From assembly GCF_041222825.1 (NCBI RefSeq), contig NZ_CP139482.1, positions 1,829,001 to 1,893,000 of the forward strand: DNA of 64,000 bases, read 5' to 3'. A program made the position numbers and the translations under genes. Of this stretch, positions 21,520-31,146 are shown piece by piece; position 1 is the stretch's first letter; every line of letters starts with the position of its first letter. This DNA comes from Candidatus Thalassolituus haligoni. Lineage in GTDB: Bacteria; Pseudomonadota; Gammaproteobacteria; Pseudomonadales; Oceanobacteraceae. The notes under the pieces are model-generated. The model was not told the DNA's origin, searched no databases, and saw only the letters and a list, made by a program, of their open reading frames with translations.

Positions 21520-22869
21520 ATGACTGACTTCAGTAGTTGGAATGTCAAGCGTTGGCTCGAGCATCTGGAGTCGGTGCATCCTGCTGAGATTGACATGGGT
21601 CTCGATCGCGTGCGCACAGTCGCAGAGCGGTTGGGGTGCCTGCGACCTGCCGGACTGGTGATCATGGTGGCCGGAACCAATGGCAAAGGCACTACCTCGG
21701 CGCTGATAAGTGCCTTGTTGTTGCGCCAAGGGTTATCGGTCGGCTGTTATAACTCACCGCATATCTTGCGTTATAACGAACGCGTATCGGTGAATGGCAG
21801 CGATATTTCCGATGCCGACCTGTGCCAGTCGTTCGCGCTGGTCGAACAGGCGCGCGAAGAACAGCCGCTGACCTATTTTGAATTCGGTACCCTGGCTGCG
21901 CTGGCCTGGTTCAAACAACAGCATCTGGACGCCTGTGTACTGGAAATTGGCCTCGGTGGACGTCTGGATGCAGTAAACGTCGTGGACGCCGATGTTGCGG
22001 TGGTCACCAGTATCGGGCTGGATCACGAAGCCTGGCTGGGGAACGACCTGAATGTCATTGCCTATGAAAAATGCGCTATCGCCCGGCCAGATCGCTATCT
22101 GGTCTGTGGTCAACCCAATCCCCCGGAACGTGCTCGGGCCACGGTGAATGCCTGTGAAGGGATGTGGCTGGGGCGCGGAGAAGCTTTTGATGTGACTGAG
22201 CGGGTGCAAGGTGATGCAGCTGTGCTGAACATCCGTTTCTTGCCGTACCCGGATGACGATACGTCGATGGAATGGGTGTTGCCTCGTGGCTTTATTCCGG
22301 CAGCCAACATTGCGACTGCGTTGCAGGCACTGGCTGCGGTTGGCCACTTGTTGCCCGAACAAGAAGTAGCGGACACCCTCAAGCGTTTGCGGGTTCCGGG
22401 CCGCTTACAGGGTTGGCGCTGCCAATGCCCTGACGGCCGTACGTTTAGCGTGACGCTGGATGTGGCTCACAACGAGCAGGCGGCAGCGTACCTGGCAACT
22501 CGTGAGCTGGAGGTCGACGGTATTCTGCTGGCGATGCTGGCAGACAAGCCGGTAGAAAAGGTTGTCCAGGCTTTACCTGCCGCACGTTTGTGGAAGCTGG
22601 CCGGACTGGACTGCCATCGTGGCCTGGATGCCGCCGGGCTGGAGCAGCGTTTTCAGGCTGTGGCGGTTGATGGTGTTGATGGTGTTGATGGTGTTGATCG
22701 TACGGTGGCGGTTTATCCGACGGTAAACGCGGCCCTGAAGCATTTGCAGCAAACCGCACTGGCGGATGAACACTGGCTGGTAGTTGGATCTTTTTATACC
22801 GTTGAGCAGGCATTAACACTCATTTATGCCCAGCAAAAAAGCGGGGAGTACGCATGGAAAAGCATCTGA
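21520..22869 (+). CDS. folC: Bifunctional folylpolyglutamate / dihydrofolate synthase
   Basis: 449 aa. Mur-ligase fold with the P-loop MVAGTNGKGTTSALIS (about residues 49-64), SPHILRYNERV, the ENG-like loop, and DVAHNEQAAAYL in the C-terminal domain. It adds glutamate to dihydropteroate and extends folate tails. AAGGA precedes the ATG. Near residues 383-394 there is an in-frame 9-bp tandem repeat coding GVDGVDGVD that is not a family feature. The 3' end overlaps the SPOR gene by 16 bp. Confidence 0.95.
   Translation: MTDFSSWNVKRWLEHLESVHPAEIDMGLDRVRTVAERLGCLRPAGLVIMVAGTNGKGTTSALISALLLRQGLSVGCYNSPHILRYNERVSVNGSDISDADLCQSFALVEQAREEQPLTYFEFGTLAALAWFKQQHLDACVLEIGLGGRLDAVNVVDADVAVVTSIGLDHEAWLGNDLNVIAYEKCAIARPDRYLVCGQPNPPERARATVNACEGMWLGRGEAFDVTERVQGDAAVLNIRFLPYPDDDTSMEWVLPRGFIPAANIATALQALAAVGHLLPEQEVADTLKRLRVPGRLQGWRCQCPDGRTFSVTLDVAHNEQAAAYLATRELEVDGILLAMLADKPVEKVVQALPAARLWKLAGLDCHRGLDAAGLEQRFQAVAVDGVDGVDGVDRTVAVYPTVNAALKHLQQTALADEHWLVVGSFYTVEQALTLIYAQQKSGEYAWKSI
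22666..22698 (+). repeat. 9-bp tandem repeat inside folC
   Basis: GTTGATGGT repeated 3.7 times without a mismatch, coding V-D-G units. The unit length is a multiple of three, so slippage changes protein length in-frame. It lies in a loop of the C-terminal domain where FolC proteins vary. Confidence 0.9.
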
Positions 22870-23408
22870 ACAAGCGCATTCTTGGTGCTGTTGTCACTGT
22901 TGTGGCCTTGGCGATTGCGGTGCCGATTGTAATTGATGGCTCCAGCCAGCGGCTGACGATTGATCAGGATATGCCGCCGATGCCTGATATGCCTGATTGG
23001 GCTGAAGTCCAGAACCAGCAACGGATTCGTATTGACCTGGAGCAGCTGGCCAGTGGTGAAGCCACGGCCGAATTGGCAACGCCAGCGGTTAATACGGCGG
23101 AGGTTGATGACCCGGTGCCAGCAGTGGTCAAAAAACAGCCCGAACGTGCCCATCTGGATGAAACTGCGTTACCTTATGCTTGGGTGGTGCAATTGGGGGC
23201 CTTTTCCAGCAATGAAAATGCCACCAGTTTTCGCGATAACATTCGTGGTCAGGGCTTCAAGGCCTTTTCCCGTACCGATGACGATGGCCTGACACGGGTG
23301 TTTGTTGGCCCGGAACTGCAGCAGCAGCAGGCAGAGGTCTTGCGTACTCAGCTGGAAAAAATATTAAAGCGCAAGGATCTGAGAATTAAGCGCTTTATCG
23401 CCCGTTAA
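22854..23408 (+). CDS. dedD: SPOR-domain inner-membrane protein (DedD-like)
   Basis: 184 aa. Short cytoplasmic N-terminus MEKHLNKR, one membrane segment about residues 9-26, a Pro/Glu linker, then a SPOR domain about 102-184 (PYAWVVQLGAFSSNENATSF). SPOR domains bind denuded septal peptidoglycan; DedD helps cell constriction. It overlaps folC by 16 bp and precedes cvpA, the same order as in E. coli (folC-dedD-cvpA-purF). Confidence 0.9.
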   Translation: MEKHLNKRILGAVVTVVALAIAVPIVIDGSSQRLTIDQDMPPMPDMPDWAEVQNQQRIRIDLEQLASGEATAELATPAVNTAEVDDPVPAVVKKQPERAHLDETALPYAWVVQLGAFSSNENATSFRDNIRGQGFKAFSRTDDDGLTRVFVGPELQQQQAEVLRTQLEKILKRKDLRIKRFIAR

Positions 23409-23528
23409 CGCTCTGAGAGGCCGATTGAAGCGTGCTTTTAGCCGTGTGGTATAACGTTCGATGCCTGTTTCTGAGCGGGTTGTTGACGCTTTTCCTGGCC
23501 CGAAATGACCCCAAATCGGTCTCTTCAG

Positions 23529-23557
23529 TTGTCGAAATCAGTACTAAACCCTATACT
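23529..23557 (+). promoter_or_regulatory. Predicted sigma-70 promoter of cvpA-purF
   Basis: TTGTCG, 17-bp spacer, TATACT: 4/6 and 5/6 matches at ideal spacing, ending 33 bp before the cvpA ATG. It lies in the only sizeable gap (181 bp) of the folC-purF block, so cvpA-purF probably has its own promoter. I see no PurR-type palindrome. Confidence 0.6.
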
Positions 23558-23589
23558 GCGCGCTTCATTAAATCCGCTGTGAGAGCAAG

Positions 23590-24093
23590 ATGGCCGTCGT
23601 TGATTGGGTAATATTGGCGGTGCTGGGAATCTCCAGCCTGATCAGTCTCAAGCGCGGTTTCGTGCGAGAAGCATTGTCACTGATTGTATGGGTCGGGGCT
23701 TTTGTGGTGGCCCGGATGTTCAGTGGCAATCTGGCTACCCTCCTGACCGATTATATTGAAACCAATTCATTACGCTGGATCGCCGCCTTTGTCGTGCTCT
23801 TTCTGGGCACTGTTGCTATCGGCGCCATGGTCAATCATCTGATTGTCGAAGTGGTGCGGCTAACCGGACTGAGCGGCACAGACCGTATACTCGGCATGGT
23901 CTTTGGTTGTATCCGTGGTCTGGTTGTGCTGGTCGCGGTTGTTTATGGATTGCAGTTCACTATGGTTCCAAAGGATCCCTGGTGGCAGCAATCAATGTTT
24001 ATTCCTCACCTGGAAATGCTGGCCGACTGGGCGCGTAATACGCTGCCGGGCACCGCTGACCGGGTGATGTCCTCTATCCCGTCTGATTTCTGA
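23590..24093 (+). CDS. cvpA: CvpA family membrane protein
   Basis: 167 aa with four predicted membrane segments and the family start MAVVDWVILAVLGISSLISL followed by KRGFVREAL. CvpA was named for colicin V production; its broader role is in envelope homeostasis (bile or stress resistance in enterics), with the biochemical function unclear. It precedes purF by 12 bp, a conserved pairing across gammaproteobacteria. Confidence 0.93.
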   Translation: MAVVDWVILAVLGISSLISLKRGFVREALSLIVWVGAFVVARMFSGNLATLLTDYIETNSLRWIAAFVVLFLGTVAIGAMVNHLIVEVVRLTGLSGTDRILGMVFGCIRGLVVLVAVVYGLQFTMVPKDPWWQQSMFIPHLEMLADWARNTLPGTADRVMSSIPSDF

Positions 24094-24105
24094 GGTAATA
24101 CGCGA

Positions 24106-25626
24106 ATGTGCGGAATTGTGGGTATCGTCGCCAAGACCCATGTAAACCAGTCTATTTACGATGCGTTGACGGTGCTTCAGCATCGCGGCCAGGATGCGGC
24201 CGGCATCGTAACCAGTGATCAGGGAAAGTTTTATCTACGTAAAGACAATGGCCTGGTTCGGGATGTCTTCCGTACTCGCCATATGCAGCGCCTGATTGGT
24301 CGTATGGGGATCGGTCATGTGCGTTATCCGACGGCGGGCAGTTCAAGTTCGGCGGAAGCTCAGCCCTTTTATGTCAATTCACCTTACGGCATTGTGTTGG
24401 CGCATAATGGTAACCTGACCAACACCACCGAGTTGGCCCAGGACATCTACCGTGAAGACCTGCGTCACATCAACACCACATCGGATTCCGAAGTATTGTT
24501 GAATATCTTTGCTCATGAGCTGCAGGAACAGAAGCAGCTGGTGCCAACACCAGAAATGATTTTTCGTGCTGTGCGCCGGGTGCATGAACGTATCCGTGGG
24601 GGTTATGCCGTCGTTGCCATGATCTGTGGTTATGGTGTGGTGGCCTTCCGTGATCCGAACGGTATTCGTCCTGCGGTGTTTGGCCGTCGTGACACCGCGA
24701 CCGGGTCGGAATACATGGTGGCGTCCGAGTCAGTCGCGCTCGATGCACTGGGGTTTCAGATCGAGCGTGATATTGAACCCGGCGAATGTGTGGTGATGAC
24801 GGAAGCCGGTGATATCTTTACCCAGCAGTGTGCCGAAAACGTACGCCTGACCCCTTGTCTGTTTGAACAAGTGTACTTTGCCCGCCCGGATTCCATTATG
24901 GATGGCATCGCGGTGTACAAGGCGCGTCTGCGTATGGGTGAGAAACTGGCGGAAAAGATCATGCGGGAGCATCCGGATCACAATATCGATGTGGTGATCC
25001 CGATTCCGGATACCAGCCGTTCTTCAGCGCTGGAACTGGCCAACCGGCTCGGTGTGAAATACCGTGAAGGCTTTATGAAGAACCGCTATATCGGTCGTAC
25101 CTTCATTATGCCGGGTCAGCAACAGCGCAAGAAATCCGTGCGTCAGAAACTGAACGCACTGGATCTGGAATTTCGTGGCAAGAATGTACTGCTGGTGGAT
25201 GACTCCATTGTACGGGGTACCACCTGCGAACAGATCATCGAGATGGCGCGTGATGCCGGTGCAGAAAACGTCTATTTTGCATCCGCCGCACCAGCGGTGC
25301 GCTATCCGAACGTCTACGGTATTGATATGCCAGCCAAGGAAGAATTTATCGCCCATGGCCGCACCACGGAAGAAATTGCCACGGCAATCGGTGCCGACTG
25401 GCTGGTGTACCAGGAGCTGGATGACCTGATCACCGCTTGTCTCGAAGGCAGCAAAACAGCGGCCACGGAGTTCGACTGTTCGGTATTTAACGGTGAATAC
25501 GTCACCGGTGATATTGATGACGATTACTTCCGCCGCTTGTCCGATTTGCGCAGCGACTCCTCCAAAGGTATCCGCAAGGCAATCGCCAATGTTGCTATCG
25601 ATCTGCACAACGAGGCAGAATCCTGA
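24106..25626 (+). CDS. purF: Amidophosphoribosyltransferase
   Basis: 506 aa. After Met removal the nucleophile Cys of the N-terminal glutaminase is first (MCGIVGIVA), with HRGQDAAGI and [12 protein letters not shown]. The C-terminal phosphoribosyltransferase domain has the PRPP loop [13 protein letters not shown]. It makes phosphoribosylamine from PRPP and glutamine, the first committed step of purine synthesis. GAGG upstream; cotranscribed with cvpA; a strong terminator follows. Confidence 0.97.
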   Translation: MCGIVGIVAKTHVNQSIYDALTVLQHRGQDAAGIVTSDQGKFYLRKDNGLVRDVFRTRHMQRLIGRMGIGHVRYPTAGSSSSAEAQPFYVNSPYGIVLAHNGNLTNTTELAQDIYREDLRHINTTSDSEVLLNIFAHELQEQKQLVPTPEMIFRAVRRVHERIRGGYAVVAMICGYGVVAFRDPNGIRPAVFGRRDTATGSEYMVASESVALDALGFQIERDIEPGECVVMTEAGDIFTQQCAENVRLTPCLFEQVYFARPDSIMDGIAVYKARLRMGEKLAEKIMREHPDHNIDVVIPIPDTSRSSALELANRLGVKYREGFMKNRYIGRTFIMPGQQQRKKSVRQKLNALDLEFRGKNVLLVDDSIVRGTTCEQIIEMARDAGAENVYFASAAPAVRYPNVYGIDMPAKEEFIAHGRTTEEIATAIGADWLVYQELDDLITACLEGSKTAATEFDCSVFNGEYVTGDIDDDYFRRLSDLRSDSSKGIRKAIANVAIDLHNEAES

Positions 25627-25668
25627 ACAACCCGGTTGTGAAGGTGTTTGACGCCTGATCAGTATCAA

Positions 25669-25704
25669 CAACAGGGCAGCCTTCCGCTGCCCTGTTGCGT
25701 TTTT
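25669..25704 (+). terminator. Intrinsic terminator of purF
   Basis: CAACAGGGCAGC, 5-base loop, GCTGCCCTGTTG: a perfect 12-bp stem, then CG and five T. It lies 43 bp after purF and 26 bp before metZ. Confidence 0.93.
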
Positions 25705-25729
25705 AGGCCATAGACAAGGCAGAAACCCG

Positions 25730-26944
25730 ATGAATGATATTCATGATTTACTCGCTCCGTACCAATCAGACCTGACCGATTGCGAGATCGAAACCCTGGC
25801 GGTTCGTGCCGGTCAGTACCGCACTCAGGAGCAGGAACACTCCGAAGCGATTTTCCCCAGTAGCAGTTATGTATTTCGCTCGGCGGCAGAAGCGGCTGCA
25901 ACTTTTTCCGGTGAACATCCGGGCAACGTCTACTCACGCTATACCAACCCGACGGTACGTACCTTTGAAGAGCGTCTGGCCGCCATGGAAGGCGCTGAAG
26001 CCTGTGCTGCCACCGCGTCCGGTATGGCGGCTATTTATGCCGTCGCGATTGCTCACCTGAAAGCCGGTGATCATGTGCTCTGCTCTCGCAGTGTGTTTGG
26101 CAGCACCATTGTGCTGTTCGAGAAATTCCTGCGTAAATTCAACGTCGATATCGATTACGTCAATCCGGTCGATGCCGATGATTGGGCAGCCCACTGCAAG
26201 CCGGAAACCCGGCTGTTCTTTCTTGAATCACCTTCCAATCCGATGGCGGAAGTCGCGGATATCGAAGCGCTGGCGCGGGTCGCCGGTGCAGCCAATGCCT
26301 TGCTGGTGGTGGATAACTGTTTCTGCACCCCGGTGATTCAGCAACCACTGGCGCTGGGTGCCGACCTGGTGGTGCATTCTGCCACCAAATACATTGATGG
26401 CCAGGGTCGTTGTCTGGGAGGCGCGGTGGTGGGCAGTCATGAGCTGATCGAACCGGTGATTGGTGTGCTGCGCTCTGCGGGCCCGACCATGAGCCCGTTT
26501 AATGCCTGGGTCTTTACCAAGGGGCTGGAAACGCTCAGCCTGCGCATGAAAGCCCACAGCGACAATGCGTCGATTCTGGCCTGCTGGTTACAACAGCATC
26601 CGAAGGTAAAACAGGTCAACTTTTGTGGTCTGGCCTCGCATCCACAGTACGAGCTGATCCAGAAGCAGCAAAGCCTGCCGGGCGGAGTACTGTCGTTTGA
26701 AGTCGCTGGCGGTCGGGAAGAAGCCTGGAAGGTGATTGATGCCACCCGGATGATATCGATTACGGCGAATCTGGGTGATGCCAAAACCACCATTACGCAT
26801 CCGGGCACCACGACCCACGGACGCTTGTCGGAAGCAGAACGTCTGGCGGCGGGTATTACCCAGGGCTTGATTCGCGTTGCGGTGGGGCTGGAAAACATTA
26901 ACGACGTGCGTAAAGATCTGGCACGCGGGCTGGATGCACTCTGA
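25730..26944 (+). CDS. metZ: O-succinylhomoserine sulfhydrylase
   Basis: 404 aa Cys/Met-metabolism PLP enzyme. The PLP lysine is Lys220 in [34 protein letters not shown] is the family signature. It starts [15 protein letters not shown] and is next to purF exactly as metZ is in Pseudomonas, which supports the direct-sulfhydrylation function (O-succinylhomoserine plus sulfide to homocysteine) over cystathionine synthase. It sits between two terminators, so it is likely a single unit. Confidence 0.92.
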   Translation: MNDIHDLLAPYQSDLTDCEIETLAVRAGQYRTQEQEHSEAIFPSSSYVFRSAAEAAATFSGEHPGNVYSRYTNPTVRTFEERLAAMEGAEACAATASGMAAIYAVAIAHLKAGDHVLCSRSVFGSTIVLFEKFLRKFNVDIDYVNPVDADDWAAHCKPETRLFFLESPSNPMAEVADIEALARVAGAANALLVVDNCFCTPVIQQPLALGADLVVHSATKYIDGQGRCLGGAVVGSHELIEPVIGVLRSAGPTMSPFNAWVFTKGLETLSLRMKAHSDNASILACWLQQHPKVKQVNFCGLASHPQYELIQKQQSLPGGVLSFEVAGGREEAWKVIDATRMISITANLGDAKTTITHPGTTTHGRLSEAERLAAGITQGLIRVAVGLENINDVRKDLARGLDAL

Positions 26945-26961
26945 GCCGATCTGAATCACAT

Positions 26962-26982
26962 GGGGCTGCGGCCCCGTTTTTT
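26962..26982 (+). terminator. Intrinsic terminator of metZ
   Basis: GGGGC, TGCG loop, GCCCC then G and six T, 17 bp after the metZ stop. The 190 bp between it and the MoxR gene hold a short direct repeat GCTGGTCATTGCT and no gene. Confidence 0.85.
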
Positions 26983-27172
26983 ATGGCTACCGTATTTTGT
27001 TCGCAACTTCTCGCTGGTCATTGCTTGCTGGTCATTGCTCGTCAGTAATATCCCGGTTTGTCGTGTGATTGGTTATTAACTCTCGACCTGCTTTTCCAGG
27101 TCTGGCATAAACTCTTGACCGTCCAGGCATCTGCCGTAGCCACTTGATCAGTTATTACAACGGAGACCCGAT

Positions 27173-28096
27173 ATGACCAGCGCCGTCAGCGCCGCCCTGC
27201 AACAGCTTAACCAGATTATTCTGGGTAAACCGGAGCAACTCAAACTGGCATTAAGTTGCCTGTTAGCCGATGGGCATTTGCTGATTGAGGATTTGCCGGG
27301 TATGGGCAAAACTACCCTGGCCCATGCGCTGGCCGGTGTGCTGGGGCTGAATTACAACCGCATTCAGTTCACCAGTGATTTGCTCCCGGCAGATATTCTC
27401 GGTGTCAGTATTTTTGAAAAGGAACCCGGTTCCGACTTGGGACGTTTCCGTTTTCATGAGGGGCCGGTATTCAGTCAGCTATTGCTGGCCGATGAAATTA
27501 ACCGGGCCACGCCAAAATCCCAGAGCGCACTGCTGGAAGCCATGGAAGAACGTCAGGTCACGGTAGAAGGCGAAACCCGACCTCTGCCAGAGCCATTTTT
27601 TGTGATTGCCACCCAGAACCCGGTGTCGCAGTCGGGTACGTTTCCACTGCCAGAAAGCCAGCTTGACCGGTTTTTGATGTGCATCTCACTGGGCTACCCG
27701 TCCGAGCAGGCCGAGCGTCAATTACTGGAAGGTGCCAGCCGCCGGGATATGGCCAATCAGCTGCAAGCGCAAATAACGCCGCAGCAACTGCAGCAGCTGC
27801 AGCGGCAGGTGCGCGACATTCACGCATCGGCATCGGTACTGGATTACCTGCAGCGTATTATTGCCTTTTCGCGCTACGAGTCCGGTTATCTGTATGGGCT
27901 GTCGCCTCGGGGCGCACTGGCGCTATTGCAAGCGGCTCGAGCCTGGGCGCTGGTGCATGAACGCCAGCACGTATTACCTGAAGATATTCAGGCGGTATTA
28001 CCTGCGGTTGTCGACCACCGCCTGGCCGATGCAGCGGAGGGTGGGGCACACAGTGTGTCGGCCCGCATACTTAATTCGGTTGCGGTACTGGTGTAA
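27173..28096 (+). CDS. MoxR-family AAA+ ATPase
   Basis: 307 aa. Walker A in DLPGMGKTTLA (about residues 40-50), Walker B in LLLADEINRATPKSQSALLEAMEE, and the sensor region VIATQNPVSQSGTFPLPESQLDRF typical of MoxR. Members act as chaperone-like ATPases working with VWA or DUF58 partners. It is the first gene of a three-gene operon with DUF58 (3-bp gap) and a TgpA-type transglutaminase, a widely conserved module. GGAGA precedes the start. Confidence 0.92.
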   Translation: MTSAVSAALQQLNQIILGKPEQLKLALSCLLADGHLLIEDLPGMGKTTLAHALAGVLGLNYNRIQFTSDLLPADILGVSIFEKEPGSDLGRFRFHEGPVFSQLLLADEINRATPKSQSALLEAMEERQVTVEGETRPLPEPFFVIATQNPVSQSGTFPLPESQLDRFLMCISLGYPSEQAERQLLEGASRRDMANQLQAQITPQQLQQLQRQVRDIHASASVLDYLQRIIAFSRYESGYLYGLSPRGALALLQAARAWALVHERQHVLPEDIQAVLPAVVDHRLADAAEGGAHSVSARILNSVAVLV

Positions 28097-28099
28097 AAC

Positions 28100-29092
28100 G
28101 TGGCAAGACAATTCGCGATCAAACGTCTGTTCGGCCATCGCTGGCAACGCTGGCTTGATCGACGTCTGCCAGCAACCCGCACCATGGTGCTGGGCCATCG
28201 GTCGATTTTTATCGTGCCGACCCGGATCGGGTTGCTCTATCTGGCGCTGGTGGTACTGTTGCTGGTAACCGCCATCAATTATCAGAACAGCCTGATTTAT
28301 GGCATGACGTTCTGGTTATTCAGCATCGGCCTGTCGGCCATGTATCTGACTTTTCGTAATCTCAAAGGGCTGAGCATCAGTAGCCGGGAAGCGATTAATG
28401 GTCACGTTGGACAGGTGTTCGATATTCCGCTACGTCTGGCCGCCATGCCGCGCCGGGAGCATCTCAGTCTGTGGCTACAGTACCCGGATAATCCGGGGCA
28501 GCAGCTGAGCATTCATCGAGGCGAGTCAGACACTTTCCCGCTCAGTTATCGTTGCCACCAGCGTGGTTATCTGTCACCTGGCAGGTTGTTGTTGGAAAGC
28601 CGGTTTCCATTGGGATTATTTCGTGCCTGGAGCTGGATCAAGCTGGATTTTTCCACCCTGGTGTACCCATATCCGGAAAAATCCCCTTTTGTGTTTCGCA
28701 GTGGCGACGGTGATGGCGAACTGCTCGGGGCAACCCTGGAAGTTCGTGGCGAACAGGATTTCCGTGGCTTGCGTCAGTACCAGCCCGGCGACTCCATGCG
28801 GCAAATTGCCTGGAAACAATTGGCACGCGGCAAAGGGCTGATGACCAAGGACTTTGACAGTGACGAAGGGGCAAGCTGTTGGCTCGACTGGGCCAATGCC
28901 CGTGGCGACTTGGAGCCGCGCTTGTCGCAACTCTGTGGTTGGGTGCTGGAAGCTCATCAGCTGGGTTGGCAATACGGGCTGCGGTTACCGACTCAGGAGC
29001 TGGCTCCGGCACATTCGGAAGCCCATCTCGGTGCCTGTCTGAAAATACTGGCATTGTTCCGGCTTGACGAAGCAACAGGAACCCGACGATGA
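28100..29092 (+). CDS. DUF58 domain protein
   Basis: 330 aa from a GTG at 28100. Two hydrophobic segments near the N-terminus (about residues 42-75) anchor it in the inner membrane. The DUF58 core shows RGEQDFRGLRQYQPGDSMRQIAWK, and the KDFDSDE segment follows, a von Willebrand A-like fold. Function of the family is not settled; it is the usual partner of MoxR. Its stop overlaps the next start by 4 bp (ATGA), indicating coupled translation. Confidence 0.9.
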   Translation: MARQFAIKRLFGHRWQRWLDRRLPATRTMVLGHRSIFIVPTRIGLLYLALVVLLLVTAINYQNSLIYGMTFWLFSIGLSAMYLTFRNLKGLSISSREAINGHVGQVFDIPLRLAAMPRREHLSLWLQYPDNPGQQLSIHRGESDTFPLSYRCHQRGYLSPGRLLLESRFPLGLFRAWSWIKLDFSTLVYPYPEKSPFVFRSGDGDGELLGATLEVRGEQDFRGLRQYQPGDSMRQIAWKQLARGKGLMTKDFDSDEGASCWLDWANARGDLEPRLSQLCGWVLEAHQLGWQYGLRLPTQELAPAHSEAHLGACLKILALFRLDEATGTRR

Positions 29093-31146
29093 CGCTGTTA
29101 GCCCGTCAACAGCAGATCCCCCGGCCAGCACTGTTCTGGTTACTGAGTGGTGGCGCGCTGTCTCTGTTACCGCATTATTCCCATTTACCGCTGATCTTCT
29201 GGCTAATGGCCGGAGCTGCCGTGCTCTGGCGCTGGCAAATGCACCTTGGCCGGTTGCCTTATCCTGGCAAAATCACCAAATTGATTGCCGTGGTGGCGGT
29301 AGCTGGTGGGGTTTATGCCGGTTTTAGTGGTCAATACTCGCTGGAAAGTGCGGTCGCCTTTTTTGTGGCCACCTGTTTGTTAAAAGTACTGGAAATGCGT
29401 ACCCAGCGCGATGGCTATATCGTTGTTTTTCTCTGTTTCTTCCTGGCAGGTACCGGCTTTCTGTTTGAACAGGAAGTGCTCTGGGGACTGTATGGTCTGG
29501 TAGTGATCTGGTTGCTGACCGCAGCCTTGGTGTCACTGCATCTGGTATCCCGTGAAACGGGAGGCGCCTGGATGGCCAGCCGCTATGCGTTTGGCCTGTT
29601 GGCGACCGCGATTCCGGTGATGCTGGTGTTTTATCTGCTGTTTCCGCGCTTAGCACCATTGTGGAGTATCAATCTGCAGTCAGAACAGGCTCGCACCGGG
29701 CTGACCGATCAAATGGCACCGGGGGATATTGCCTCACTCAGTCGCTCCGATGAGCTGGCATTTCGTGCGACCTTTGACAGTGAACAAAAACCGGCTCGTG
29801 ATCAACTCTATTGGCGAGCGCTGGTGCTGGATCGTTATGACGGACGTACCTGGCGATTCTCGAAACAGGATCGGGAGGTGAGCTGGTTTCCTTCCGGAGA
29901 AACATTGCCAACTGCGACGACTGGCGTGTTGCGTTATGAAATTATTCAGGAAGCGACCTCTAACCACTGGCTTTACACCTTGCGTTACGGCATGGCGCTG
30001 GAACCCGGTATAGGTGTGACCTCGACCGGTGTACTGGTTAACCGCACACCAGTGTATCAGCGCAAACGTTATCAGGGCCTTGGCCTCAGCCGTGAACTGG
30101 TCAGCCATCGCCTGGATTTTCAGCAGCGCCAGCACAATCTTGATTTGCCAGGCCGTGGCAATCCACGTACGCGCCAATGGCTCGCCGGGCTGGTGGCGAA
30201 CAGTGATACCCCGGTGGATCTGGTGAATAAGCTGATTGATTATTTTCGTACCCAGGGTTTCCGCTACACCCTCAAGCCACCGGCCTTGGGTAATAACGAT
30301 ATCGACGCTTTTCTGTTTGATACCCGGTTAGGATTTTGTGCCCACTATGCCGGTGCCTTTGTTTACGCCGCACGGCTGGCCGGAATCCCGGCACGGGTGG
30401 TGGTGGGCTATCAGGGGGGCGAGTGGAACGATGCCGAAAACTATCTGACGGTACGTCAGTACGATGCCCATGCCTGGGCAGAAATCTGGCTGGATGGCAC
30501 CGGCTGGGTTCGGGTTGACCCGACGGCCGTGGTGTCACCGGAGCGAATTCAGTTTGGTCTTGAACAGGCGTTAAAGGAGGAGGGGTCTTTCCTCGAAAAC
30601 AAGCTGTTGTCACCGGGGCAGATTCGGCAGATTCCCTGGCTCAACCGACTGCGTATGGAGCTGGAGTCGGTCAATTACCTCTGGCACCGCTGGGTGCTGT
30701 CATACGATAGCAAACGGCAGAAAAGCCTGCTCAGTAATGTCCTGCAGCGGGCCGATTACCAGCAGTTACTGATCTGGCTGGTGGCTGCCATCGTATTGGT
30801 GTTTCTGGTGATTGCCGTGATGATCAGCTGGCAACGCCCAGTCAAAATAGCCAGCCCGGTAGGATTGGCCTGGCAGCGACTGGTCGACGTCGGTGAGCAG
30901 CTGGGAGTGGCTTTTCAGATGGGTGAGAGTCAGACTCACTATCTCGCCCGGCTGGGGTTAACACTGGGTGACGATAGCGACGATTTATCCGCGTTGGCAC
31001 AAACCATGGAACAGCAGTTGTATGCTGCTGGTGGACAACAGGCTGAGGCCGAAAAACAGTTGCTCAAAGCGCTGCGCCAAAGCCGTAAACGACTGCTCCG
31101 TCAGGTCTGGCGACGGCGTTATCAACGCCCTTCAGTTCGTACCTGA
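29089..31146 (+). CDS. tgpA: TgpA-type membrane transglutaminase-like protein (DUF3488)
   Basis: 685 aa. About six membrane segments in the first 200 residues (DUF3488/TgpA_N), a periplasmic transglutaminase-like domain with the triad Cys417 (RLGFCAHYAGAF), His461 (YDAHAWAEIWL) and Asp477 (VRVDPTAV), one further membrane segment near residues 563-582, and a C-terminal DUF4129 cytoplasmic tail. TgpA of Pseudomonas aeruginosa is essential and has periplasmic transglutaminase activity; the natural substrate is unknown. Third gene of the MoxR-DUF58 operon. Its last 15 bp overlap the opposite-strand DUF6436 gene tail to tail. Confidence 0.9.
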   Translation: MTLLARQQQIPRPALFWLLSGGALSLLPHYSHLPLIFWLMAGAAVLWRWQMHLGRLPYPGKITKLIAVVAVAGGVYAGFSGQYSLESAVAFFVATCLLKVLEMRTQRDGYIVVFLCFFLAGTGFLFEQEVLWGLYGLVVIWLLTAALVSLHLVSRETGGAWMASRYAFGLLATAIPVMLVFYLLFPRLAPLWSINLQSEQARTGLTDQMAPGDIASLSRSDELAFRATFDSEQKPARDQLYWRALVLDRYDGRTWRFSKQDREVSWFPSGETLPTATTGVLRYEIIQEATSNHWLYTLRYGMALEPGIGVTSTGVLVNRTPVYQRKRYQGLGLSRELVSHRLDFQQRQHNLDLPGRGNPRTRQWLAGLVANSDTPVDLVNKLIDYFRTQGFRYTLKPPALGNNDIDAFLFDTRLGFCAHYAGAFVYAARLAGIPARVVVGYQGGEWNDAENYLTVRQYDAHAWAEIWLDGTGWVRVDPTAVVSPERIQFGLEQALKEEGSFLENKLLSPGQIRQIPWLNRLRMELESVNYLWHRWVLSYDSKRQKSLLSNVLQRADYQQLLIWLVAAIVLVFLVIAVMISWQRPVKIASPVGLAWQRLVDVGEQLGVAFQMGESQTHYLARLGLTLGDDSDDLSALAQTMEQQLYAAGGQQAEAEKQLLKALRQSRKRLLRQVWRRRYQRPSVRT

